Below, piece after piece: positions 8,425-15,895 of a DNA stretch of 22,548 nucleotides (its first letter is position 1; each line of letters starts with the position of its first letter). The stretch lies in contig CALBDV010000796.1 in NCBI GenBank assembly GCA_937927565.1, forward strand, positions 1-22,548. The letters are read 5' to 3'. This DNA comes from an uncultured Holophagales bacterium (GTDB taxonomy: Bacteria > Acidobacteriota > Thermoanaerobaculia > UBA5066). The position numbers and the translations under genes are program-made. The notes under the pieces are model-generated. The model saw nothing but the letters and a program-made list of their open reading frames with translations, was not told where the DNA came from and ran no database searches.

Positions 8425-8921
8425 CGGTCCCCTCTCAGGATCGCCATCCGCAGGACGTCGCGACGCCGGCCGTCGCGCACGACCGCCCCTCGCTCGATCC
8501 CCTCCCGGCTGAAACCGCAGGCCTCGTACAGCCGGATCGCAGGGTCGTTGTCGGCGAAGACGCGCAGCTCCACGCGTTCGAGGCCGGCGGAGTCGAAGGC
8601 CAGGGCGAGAAGCGCCTCGACGGCCCGGCGGCCGATGCCGCTTCCGCGACGATCCGGGTCGACGAGCACGTTGCCCAGCTCTCCCGACCGGTGACGCGGG
8701 TCGATGCGGTCGAGGGACAGCGTCCCCGCGAAGTCCCCGTCGGTCTCGACGGCGAAGAAGCGTCGCGTTCCGTCCCTCTGGACGGAGGCGAGCCAGGCGC
8801 CCTGCTTCTCCGGGTCGATCCGGCCGTCGAAGAAGAAGAAGGGGTGGACGCGGGGATCGTTACGCCACGCCGCGAGCGTTCCGAGGTCGTCTTCCGCCAG
8901 GGGGCGCAGGGTCACCTTCAT
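8421..8921 (-). CDS. GNAT-family N-acetyltransferase (RimJ/RimL/PseH-like)
   Basis: The 166-residue single-domain GNAT has the normal family length. It begins VTLRPLAEDDLGTLAAWRND, as RimL-type enzymes do. The acetyl-CoA pyrophosphate loop is DPDRRGSGIGRRA (88-100), followed by the helix VEALLALAF. The C-terminal motif FADNDPAIRLYEACGF (122-137) is also typical. As first gene of an operon with a sugar aminotransferase and two glycosyltransferase genes, it most likely acylates the amino group of a nucleotide amino sugar, as PseH-type enzymes do. A ribosomal-protein or housekeeping RimJ/L role cannot be excluded on sequence alone. The ATG at 8921 has no clear Shine-Dalgarno. It lies 65 bp from the divergent csaB-like gene. 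Confidence 0.9.
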   Translation of the reverse strand: MKVTLRPLAEDDLGTLAAWRNDPRVHPFFFFDGRIDPEKQGAWLASVQRDGTRRFFAVETDGDFAGTLSLDRIDPRHRSGELGNVLVDPDRRGSGIGRRAVEALLALAFDSAGLERVELRVFADNDPAIRLYEACGFSREGIERGAVVRDGRRRDVLRMAILRGDR

Positions 8922-8986
8922 GTTGCTTCGGCGAGGGATCGTATATCTTCGCCGTCCGGTGACCTCCCGTCCTCGAGTCGAACGCC
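8922..8986. promoter_or_regulatory. Divergent intergenic promoter region with a symmetric -10-like core
   Basis: This 65-bp spacer separates two divergent glycan operons, so both promoters must lie here or in the flanking coding sequence. The only AT-rich stretch is GTATATC at 8941-8947. It reads TATATC on + and GATATA/TATACG on minus, each about 20-40 nt from its start codon. No convincing -35 box stands at 16-18 bp on either side. A shared, overlapping -10 element is plausible but is judged by eye only. Confidence 0.4.
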
Positions 8987-11719
8987 ATGGATGCAGATAG
9001 AGATCCCTCCGCGCCCGCGAGACCTCGCAGGATCCTGTTCTCCGGCTACTTCGGCGGAGGGAACCTCGGAGACGAGGCCCTCCTCTCCACCGAGCTCGGC
9101 CGGTTCCGCGAGGCGCTCGGGGGTCAGGTCGAGCCGGTGGTCGTCACGCTGGACCCGGCCCTCACGCAACGCCTCCACGGTGACGTCGAGACCGTTCCCT
9201 TCAAGGACGTGAGGGCGTTGTCTCTCGCCATCGCGCAGAGCGATCTCGTCGTCTGGGGCGGAGGCGGGCTCCTGCAGGATCACTGGCACGTCCCGGTGGA
9301 GAATCTCTTTCTGGACCCCCTGGGGGGCGTTCCCGCCTACCTCAGGATCCCCCTTCTGGCCGCCGCCTGGGGCCGGCCGTGCATGGCCTACGGCCAGGGG
9401 GTCGGGCCGCTGAGCGTGCCCGAGAACCGGCGACTCGTGGGCCTGGTTCTCTCAGGAGTCGACGTGATCACGGTCCGCGACGCCGCCTCGGCCGATCTGC
9501 TTCGGGAGTGCGGCGTCACGGGGCGTCCCATCCTGACGACGGCGGATCCCGTGGTCTCGATACGGCCCGCCTCCGCCGAGCGGGGGCGGGACCTCCTCCG
9601 CGGCACGGGGCTCGACCCGTCCCGCGGACCCGTCGTCGCGGTCGTTCCCCGCGTCCCTCCGAACGGCGACGCCTCCTGGGTCGGTCCACTCTGCGCGGCG
9701 ATGACGGAGTTTGGCCTCCGGGTCGGAGCCTCCGTCCTGTTCATCCCCTTCGATCAGGGACAGGGGGGGGATACCCGGACCTGCCGGGACCTGGCGGCGA
9801 AATGCGCGTCGCAGGTTCCTGTCGCAATCCTCGACGGGTGGCATTCCGCGGAAGACGTGGCCGCGTGTCTCGGCCAGTGCGGCCTGACGATCGCCACGAG
9901 GCTCCACGGCCTCTACCTGTCCGTCCTGACGGGAACACCCGTCATCGCCCTCGACTACGACCCGAAGGTCCGCGCGGCGGCGCGTGAGTTCGGCCCTGAC
10001 ATCCCGGTCCTCTCCCTTGACGGACTGGACGAGAGGGCCCTCAACCTCGCCCTCGAGAGGACCCTGGCGGAAGGCCCGGCGCTGCGCCCGCGGCTGCTCG
10101 CGGCTCTCGAGCGCCTCCGGTGCCGGGAATCCGGAAACCTCGAGCACGCGCTGGCGCTCCTGGCGGGCGGTGTCGCACGTGGCACGGCGGAGGAGGAACG
10201 GGCTCGCGGGCTTCTCGACGAGCTCTCGAAAGCCCGGAGCGAGAACCAGCTCCTGCAGGCGGCGAAACGGGAGCTCGAAGCCAGGTGCCTGGACCTCGGC
10301 TCGCAGCGGGAGGCCCTCCTCGGCGATCGCACCGCTCTCGAACGGGAGCTGGGTACCCTGAAGGGGTCGCGGGGCGTCCGCCTCGTCCTGAAGTACTGGT
10401 CGCTGGCGAATCGGCTCCTGCCGCACGGAGGTCCGCTGGGTCCGCTCCGGCGCCTCATCCACGGGCGACGGGAGGAGGCCGGACCGACGCCCCGGGAACG
10501 GCAGGACGCGCCACTGGACTCTCCGACTCCCGGTGCGCCACCTCCGGTCGAACCCGCCTGCCCGGCGCCCGGACCGGGCGACCCGTTTCTCGACTTCGAC
10601 GCGTTGCTGGGCGAAAGGCCGGGTGAGAAGAAAGGACTCGTCGTCCTCACTTCCGGGACCTTCCTCGACGTCGACGAAGGCCAGCGGCCGACTCAGCTCG
10701 CACTCCAGCTGGCCGCACAGGGGTACGTGGTGGTCTTCGTCTACTGGCGCTGGACCCGGGAGGAGTGGCGCCCGCAGGACCACCTCGACCGCGGCATCGT
10801 CCAGATCCCGGTCGACCTCGTGCTCGAGCGCTTCCCGCTCGTCTTTCGAGACTCGCCCTTCCGCCGCCGGCACTTTCTGCTCTGCTTTCCCCACGCCGGG
10901 TTCTTCGAGCCGATCGCGATGGCGAGGGCGAGAGGCTTCACCGTCGCGTACGACGTCATGGACGACTGGATGGAGTTCTCCCGCGTCGGCCAGGCCGTCT
11001 GGTACGACGAAGCGTTCGAGAGGCACCTCCTGGGGACGGCGGATGCCGTCTTCGCCGTCAACGAGCCCCTCGCCTGCCATCTGAGGGCCCTGGGCTGCGA
11101 GGCTCCCGTGGTCGTCCCGAACGGGGTCTCACCGGCCATCGCCGACGTGGACGAGGAGCGTCCGCTCGAGAAGGGTGCGATCACCGTCGGGTATTTCGGG
11201 TACCTGGCCGGGGCCTGGTTCGACTGGGACCTCGTCGCCGGCGCGGCGCGCAGCCGTCCCGACTGGAGGTTCCATCTCATCGGCTATGGCGGGGGCCCCG
11301 AAGGTCTAGAGCTTCCCTCCAATCTCATCCTTCTGGGAAAGAAGCCCCAGCGCCAGCTCGCGGGCTTCGCCAGGAACTGGGACGTGGCCGTCGTTCCCTT
11401 CAGGGCCGAGCGACTGGCGGCCGGGGCCGACCCCATCAAGACGTACGAGTACCTCGCGATGGGACTTCCGGTCGTCACGACCGGAGTATTCCCTCCGCCG
11501 GGCGCGGAGCATCTCGTGAGAAGGGCCGCGGATCTCGGGGAGTTCCTGACGTTCATCGAAGAGGGGGCGCGGGCGAAGGAGCGGGGCCGGGAGGAGAGGG
11601 TCGAGTTTTCCGGGAGCTGCACGTGGAAGACCCGCACGTTGCGGATTCTCCAGGAGCTGGAAGGTCCCCTGAACGAGAAGGTAGAGCTCCAGTCGGCCCT
11701 TTTCGGGAGCTCGCGATGA
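8987..11719 (+). CDS. csaB: CsaB-type polysaccharide pyruvyltransferase fused to coiled coil and TuaH-like glycosyltransferase
   Basis: The protein has 910 residues, against roughly 360-400 for CsaB alone. Residues 15-395 match CsaB, which transfers pyruvate from phosphoenolpyruvate to a sugar as a ketal: GYFGGGNLGDEALL (20-33), WGGGGLLQD (90-98), YGQGVGPL (135-142), ATRLHGL (303-309) and DYDPKV (323-328). Residues 400-460 are a charged heptad-rich coiled coil, then an amphipathic stretch (464-490) and a Pro-rich linker (500-545). Residues 546-890 are a GT-B domain with YDVMDDW (655-661), VGYFGYLAGAWFDWDL (734-749) and DPIKTYEYLAMG (815-826). The coiled-coil plus GT half is a close relative of the gene at 14022-15743. 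The ATG at 8987 lacks a clear Shine-Dalgarno. The stop overlaps the next gene (ATGA). The protein should be cytoplasmic, coupling chain extension with pyruvylation. The csaB symbol applies to the first domain only. Confidence 0.9.
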   Translation: MDADRDPSAPARPRRILFSGYFGGGNLGDEALLSTELGRFREALGGQVEPVVVTLDPALTQRLHGDVETVPFKDVRALSLAIAQSDLVVWGGGGLLQDHWHVPVENLFLDPLGGVPAYLRIPLLAAAWGRPCMAYGQGVGPLSVPENRRLVGLVLSGVDVITVRDAASADLLRECGVTGRPILTTADPVVSIRPASAERGRDLLRGTGLDPSRGPVVAVVPRVPPNGDASWVGPLCAAMTEFGLRVGASVLFIPFDQGQGGDTRTCRDLAAKCASQVPVAILDGWHSAEDVAACLGQCGLTIATRLHGLYLSVLTGTPVIALDYDPKVRAAAREFGPDIPVLSLDGLDERALNLALERTLAEGPALRPRLLAALERLRCRESGNLEHALALLAGGVARGTAEEERARGLLDELSKARSENQLLQAAKRELEARCLDLGSQREALLGDRTALERELGTLKGSRGVRLVLKYWSLANRLLPHGGPLGPLRRLIHGRREEAGPTPRERQDAPLDSPTPGAPPPVEPACPAPGPGDPFLDFDALLGERPGEKKGLVVLTSGTFLDVDEGQRPTQLALQLAAQGYVVVFVYWRWTREEWRPQDHLDRGIVQIPVDLVLERFPLVFRDSPFRRRHFLLCFPHAGFFEPIAMARARGFTVAYDVMDDWMEFSRVGQAVWYDEAFERHLLGTADAVFAVNEPLACHLRALGCEAPVVVPNGVSPAIADVDEERPLEKGAITVGYFGYLAGAWFDWDLVAGAARSRPDWRFHLIGYGGGPEGLELPSNLILLGKKPQRQLAGFARNWDVAVVPFRAERLAAGADPIKTYEYLAMGLPVVTTGVFPPPGAEHLVRRAADLGEFLTFIEEGARAKERGREERVEFSGSCTWKTRTLRILQELEGPLNEKVELQSALFGSSR

Positions 11720-12780
11720 AGGTCCTCTTCGTCTACAAGTACCTGACGTTCGGCGGGTGCGAGACCGTTCTGAAGACGCGCATCCAGGGACTGCGCCGAC
11801 GCGGGCACGATGCGAGGGCCTGGTTCTTCCTGGATCTCGGAGGCCGTCCGCTGTTCGAGGATCTCGGCGACGCCGTCTTCGTCGGGGACGCAGAGGCATT
11901 TCGGGCGTCGTGGGGGCTTCGGGACTGGAACCTGATCTCGACTCTCGATTCCGAGGAGGTCTTCGAGATCCTGGCGTCAGAGGCTGCACGGCCGCCGCTC
12001 GCCGTGGAGTGTCATACGTCGTACCCGAAGGCCCTCGGCTACCTCGAGAGGCTCCACGTGGGCGACGTGGACGCCCTGGCCGTCCCATCGGAACACCAGG
12101 CCGAGCTCGTACGCAGCATCCTGCCGTTCGAGGCCCCGATCCACGTCCTACCGAATCCCGTTCACTGGAGCTTCCTGGGGGAGCCCGGGGATTTCCAGCC
12201 CCGCCCCGGCAAGCCGCTCGTCTCCTGGATCGGCCGCCTCGACAGCCACAAGAACTGGAGCGGCTTTCTCGACATCGGCCAGGGTCTACTGAGGCGGCGT
12301 CGGGACTTCGAGCTCTGGATCGTCGCGGAGCCCGGCGAGGGGTCCATCGCGGCCCGTCTCTTCGGGCAGGCCGGGGAGCAGGAGCTTCTCCCCTTTCTCC
12401 GATGGTTCCGGGGGGTGCCGCACGAGAGGGTTCCCGTGTTCCTCGATGCCATCCGGGCTTCGGGGGGCGTGGTCGTGTGTACGTCGAAGGCCGAGTCTTT
12501 CGGGATGGCCGTGGTCGAGGCCATGGCGCGAGGCTGCGTCGTCGTGGTCCCGAAGAGCGGGCCCTTCACCGAGTACGTCACGCACGGCGAATCGGGCCTC
12601 CTGTACGAAGAAGACGACAGCGATCACGCGGCAGGCCTGATCCACGAGGCCCTCGCGAACGAGGACCTGCGAACCCGCCTCGGGCACGCCGCGCGCCAGG
12701 CCGTCCTCGAGCGGTTCTCTCCGGCGAAGGCCGTCGATGCCATAGAGAGTTTCCTGGAGACATACGGGTCTCGCGCATGA
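11716..12780 (+). CDS. Glycosyltransferase family 4 (GT-B, retaining)
   Basis: This 354-residue cytoplasmic GT4 starts MKVLFVYKYLTFGGCETVL, the usual first strand and glycine loop of the acceptor domain. The donor domain shows WIGRLDSHKNW with R174 and K179, the phosphate-contacting pair in this family. The EX7E motif is in KAESFGMAVVEAMARG (E260 and E268), followed by GPFTEYVTHGESGLLY. The frame is open far upstream, but I use the ATG at 11716. It overlaps the previous stop (ATGA) and has a GGGAG Shine-Dalgarno 6 nt upstream. Overlap with the pyruvyltransferase fusion implies co-translation and a shared pathway. The sugar specificity cannot be read. A 73-bp gap separates it from the epimerase. 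Confidence 0.93.
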   Translation: MKVLFVYKYLTFGGCETVLKTRIQGLRRRGHDARAWFFLDLGGRPLFEDLGDAVFVGDAEAFRASWGLRDWNLISTLDSEEVFEILASEAARPPLAVECHTSYPKALGYLERLHVGDVDALAVPSEHQAELVRSILPFEAPIHVLPNPVHWSFLGEPGDFQPRPGKPLVSWIGRLDSHKNWSGFLDIGQGLLRRRRDFELWIVAEPGEGSIAARLFGQAGEQELLPFLRWFRGVPHERVPVFLDAIRASGGVVVCTSKAESFGMAVVEAMARGCVVVVPKSGPFTEYVTHGESGLLYEEDDSDHAAGLIHEALANEDLRTRLGHAARQAVLERFSPAKAVDAIESFLETYGSRA

Positions 12781-12853
12781 GCCTGCAATCCACAGAGAGC
12801 CTTCCCGTGGTTGGGAGGATTCGCGCCGCGCGAGCCTGCTAAAGTCGCAGCCC
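12781..12853 (+). promoter_or_regulatory. Short intergenic gap with possible -10 element close to the wecB start
   Basis: This 73-bp gap contains TGCTAAAGT (12837-12845), which resembles an extended -10 box (TG-n-TATAAT) with TAAAGT at 12840-12845. It ends only 8 nt before the GTG start. If used, transcription would begin at or next to the start codon and give a leaderless message, consistent with the missing Shine-Dalgarno. TTGGGA at 12811 is too far away to be its -35. Read-through from the upstream operon is equally possible. Confidence 0.25.
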
Positions 12854-14008
12854 GTGGCCGATTCGCGCGCCAGCGTCCTGATCGTCGTCGGAACGCGCCC
12901 GGAGGCGATCAAGCTCGCGCCGGTGATCGAGTCCCTTCGGGAGTCGCGGAATCTCAGGCCGGTGATCCTCGCCACGTCCCAGCACCGGGAGATGCTCCGC
13001 CAGGCGTTCGTGCCGTTCGGCCTCGAGCCGGACCTCGACCTCGACGTGATGACGGACGGGCAGTCCCCAACGATGGTCGCGGCCCGTGTGCTGGACCGGA
13101 TCGAGCGGCCGCTCGTGGACCTCGCACCGGCGTTCGTCGTCGTACAGGGAGACACGACCACGGCCCTGGCCGCGGCCTGGGCTTCGTTCTACGCTGGAAT
13201 CCCGGTCGCCCACGTGGAGGCGGGCCTGAGGAGCGGAAGGGTCGATGCCCCGTTTCCGGAGGAGTTCAATCGACGTGGCGTTTCGGTCGCGGCCTCGATC
13301 CACTTCGCGCCGACCTCCGGCGCGCGCGAGAACCTCCTGAGAGAGGGATTCGCGCCGGGCCGCATCTTCGTCGTCGGAAACACGATCGTCGATGCCGTCG
13401 CTCGAATCCTCGGGAACCGGAAGCGCCCGGAACCGGATCCCGGCTGCGCGACGGTTCTCGTCACTCTCCATCGCCGCGAGAGTTTCGGTCCGCCGCTCGA
13501 GAGAGCGCTCGGGGCGATCCGTCGCCTCGCGATCGAGAAGGGCGACCGCGTGCGGATCGTCTTTCCCGTTCACCCGAACCCGAATGTCTCCGGACCGGCC
13601 CGCCGGATGCTGGAAGACCTGCCGAACGTCGAGCTGCGTTCTCCGCTCGACTACCCAGAGTTTCTCGAGGTCTTCTCGCGATCGCGTTTCGTGATCTCGG
13701 ACTCGGGTGGCGTCCAGGAGGAGGCCCCGACCCTCGGGGTCCCGGTCCTGATCGCCCGCGAGACGACCGAACGTCCGGAGGTCCTCGAGTCGGGGTGGGG
13801 GGTCCTGGTTGGCACCGACCCGGATCGGATCCTCGTCGAGGCGCGCCGCCTCCTCGACGACGAGGACGCCTGGCGGGCGCGGTGCTCCGGCCCGAATCCC
13901 TTCGGCGACGGATTCGCCGCGCGCCGGATCGTGGACGTGCTCTCGGCCGAATGGGACGCGCGGTCCAGCCTCGAGCTCGCGGCGGGAGCGGAGGCCCGGG
14001 CCACGTGA
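12854..14008 (+). CDS. wecB: UDP-N-acetylglucosamine 2-epimerase (non-hydrolysing)
   Basis: The 384-residue enzyme interconverts UDP-GlcNAc and UDP-ManNAc in the cytoplasm. Family signatures are all present: VVGTRPEAIKLAP (11-23), TSQHREML (41-48), VQGDTTTALAAA (97-108, D100), HVEAGLRSG (120-128, E122), PFPEEFNRR (133-141, E136), VGNTIVDA (174-181), TLHRRESFG (204-212, H206), FPVHPNPNV (237-245) and SDSGGVQEEAPTLGVP (282-297). The acidic and histidine residues named correspond to those needed for catalysis in characterised members. The GTG start at 12854 keeps the normal N-terminus but has no Shine-Dalgarno. Beside a CsaB-type pyruvyltransferase, the expected use of UDP-ManNAc is incorporation into a glycan that is then pyruvylated. 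Oxidation to ManNAcA would need a WecC, and none is in the window. Confidence 0.95.
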   Translation: MADSRASVLIVVGTRPEAIKLAPVIESLRESRNLRPVILATSQHREMLRQAFVPFGLEPDLDLDVMTDGQSPTMVAARVLDRIERPLVDLAPAFVVVQGDTTTALAAAWASFYAGIPVAHVEAGLRSGRVDAPFPEEFNRRGVSVAASIHFAPTSGARENLLREGFAPGRIFVVGNTIVDAVARILGNRKRPEPDPGCATVLVTLHRRESFGPPLERALGAIRRLAIEKGDRVRIVFPVHPNPNVSGPARRMLEDLPNVELRSPLDYPEFLEVFSRSRFVISDSGGVQEEAPTLGVPVLIARETTERPEVLESGWGVLVGTDPDRILVEARRLLDDEDAWRARCSGPNPFGDGFAARRIVDVLSAEWDARSSLELAAGAEARAT

Positions 14009-14021
14009 GGTGCGATCGGAC

Positions 14022-15743
14022 GTGAAGGAGAAAGTGCTCGCTGAACTCGCGCGGACGAAGGCCGCCCTCGAGTCCGACCTCCTCCGGACCTCGCTCGAGC
14101 TGCGCCGCGCCTCGGAAGAGTACGAGGCCCTCGCATCGGCGTTCCGGCTTTCGACCGAGCGGCTCCGGGAAGCGTGCGGCACGGTCGCTGCCTCGCACGT
14201 CGCGAAGGAGGAGCTGCGCCGGGAGATGGCGTCCCTTCGGGCCGGGATGGAGGAGCTGCGTCGGGTCGCGGCGTCGCTGCAGGCCGGGCTGGAGGCTCAC
14301 CAGGCCGAGCTCTCGGCAACGCGCCTTCAGAGGGACGACGCACGGAGAAAGCTGGAGGAGCTCTATTCGACGAGGCTGTGGCGGCTCGGGACTCTCTACT
14401 GGCGGCTCCTCGGGCGGCTCGGACTTCTCCCGAACAAGCCCCCGACCGAGGCCGAAGAGGAGCCCGCCCGGGAGCCGGACGTCGTTCGCGAACCGGCAGC
14501 TCCCGTCCCGGCGGATCTCGTCTTCGTGGAGTCACCGGCTCCCCCGATGCCCGTTCCGGTCGAGATGCCGCCGCGGACGTTCGGGACCCTGCGGGACCCG
14601 GCCGGTCCGGGCCTGCCCGACATCGTCTGCTTCTCGATCGTGGAGTGGGAGTTCCTGTTCCAGCGGCCCCAGCAGCTTCTTTCCAGGCTCGCCGACCGGG
14701 GGCATCGCGTCTACTACGTCAGCCAGTTCTTCGAGCCCACCCCGGGCGCGCCCGACCTCCACCGGCTCCGGTCCCGCATCTACGCGCTCCGGCTGCGTGG
14801 CAGCGCGAGGCACCCCTTCTCCGAGGAGCTGACGACGGGCGACACCGACCCGCTCTTCGCGTCGCTCTCCTCGCTTCGCGAGCGCGAGGGGATCGCGTCG
14901 GCCGTGTCCCTCGTTCACCAGCCGTTCTGGTGGCCGCTCGCCGAGAGGGCCCGGCGCGCCTTCGGCTGGGGAGTCCTGTACGACTGCATGGACGACCACG
15001 CGGGCTTCCAGACCAACGCCCGGCCGGTGGAGGGCGTGGAACGGGGAATCCTGGAGGACGCCGACGCCGTCGTGGCCACCTCGCGCCTGCTCGAGAGAAG
15101 GCTCCGCTCGGCGAACAGGCCGGTGGAGCTCGTGCCGAACGGTTGCGACGTGGAGTACTTCTCCTCGATCGCGCCGCGTTCGCGAAGGGGACGTCCCACG
15201 GTGGGCTACTACGGCTGCATCGCGGACTGGTTCGACTCGGACCTCGTCGCCGACGTCGCGGAAAGGCGGCCGGACTGGGACTTCGTCCTGATCGGCCCGA
15301 CCTACCTCGCCGACCTGACGCGCCTCCCGTCGCTCCCGAACGTCTCCTTCCCCGGGCTCGTGCCCTACGGGCAGCTTCTCGATCGGATCGAGCCGTTCGA
15401 CGTCTTCCTTCTCCCGTTCCGGCGGTCGTCGCTCACGGAGGCCGCGAACCCCGTGAAGGCGTACGAGATCATGGCGACGGGGCGGCCGCTCGTCTCGGTC
15501 CCCCTTCCGGAGCTCGAGCCCTTCGGCGACCTCATTCGTTTCGGGAGCGACTCGATCGGGTTCGAGCGCCAGATCGAAGCGGCGATTCGGGAAGACGATC
15601 CGGGAATCGTGGAACGGCGACGCGACTTCGCCCGGCGGAACTCGTGGGACGCGCGCGCGGCGGTGTTCGAGGAGCTGATCTCGTCTCTCGGAGTCCGGAA
15701 GACGCCCGGCCCGGCGCGCGCGGCGGAGCACGGGAAGGACTGA
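14022..15743 (+). CDS. Coiled-coil glycosyltransferase, TuaH-like GT-B
   Basis: The 573-residue protein has residues 1-115 as a long charged coiled coil (repeated EELRREMASL/EELRRVAASL-type heptads). An amphipathic aromatic helix, TRLWRLGTLYWRLLGRLG (117-134), could sit on the membrane face. A Pro/Glu-rich linker (138-185) follows. The GT domain spans 198-560: FLFQRPQQLLSRLADRG (211-227), LYDCMDDHAGF (319-329), VPNGCDVEYF (371-380), VGYYGCIADWFDSDL (394-408) and NPVKAYEIMATGRPL (476-490). The layout repeats the C-terminal half of the pyruvyltransferase fusion at 8987-11719. I chose the GTG at 14022, which has GAGGTG as Shine-Dalgarno 9 nt upstream; a GTG at 14010 is in frame too. It starts 13 bp after wecB, so the two genes are likely co-transcribed. 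Its substrate is unknown. Confidence 0.88.
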   Translation: MKEKVLAELARTKAALESDLLRTSLELRRASEEYEALASAFRLSTERLREACGTVAASHVAKEELRREMASLRAGMEELRRVAASLQAGLEAHQAELSATRLQRDDARRKLEELYSTRLWRLGTLYWRLLGRLGLLPNKPPTEAEEEPAREPDVVREPAAPVPADLVFVESPAPPMPVPVEMPPRTFGTLRDPAGPGLPDIVCFSIVEWEFLFQRPQQLLSRLADRGHRVYYVSQFFEPTPGAPDLHRLRSRIYALRLRGSARHPFSEELTTGDTDPLFASLSSLREREGIASAVSLVHQPFWWPLAERARRAFGWGVLYDCMDDHAGFQTNARPVEGVERGILEDADAVVATSRLLERRLRSANRPVELVPNGCDVEYFSSIAPRSRRGRPTVGYYGCIADWFDSDLVADVAERRPDWDFVLIGPTYLADLTRLPSLPNVSFPGLVPYGQLLDRIEPFDVFLLPFRRSSLTEAANPVKAYEIMATGRPLVSVPLPELEPFGDLIRFGSDSIGFERQIEAAIREDDPGIVERRRDFARRNSWDARAAVFEELISSLGVRKTPGPARAAEHGKD

Positions 15744-15895
15744 CCGGGAGATAGGGACCTCCGGTAGTCCTCATGCGGACGTCGGGCCGCGGACGTTCGC
15801 GTCCTCGTACCGCGGGAGCGTTCTTCCGGCGGTATCATGCCCTGCTCGAGCGAATTCTTCGACGCACGAGTCGTTGCCCCTGATTCGGAGGTCTG
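15744..15895 (+). promoter_or_regulatory. Intergenic region before the SLH peptidase gene: direct repeat, small hairpin, -10-like box
   Basis: This 152-bp gap without a gene holds an 8-bp direct repeat, GCGGACGT at 15775-15782 and 15789-15796 (14-bp period). An overlapping 5-bp hairpin with a TTCG loop lies at 15791-15804. A -10-like TATCAT is at 15833-15838. A GGAGGT Shine-Dalgarno at 15887-15892 has only 3 nt to the ATG at 15896, which is short. No -35 box and no T-tract terminator are evident. It probably marks the switch from glycan genes to exported proteins. Confidence 0.4.
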
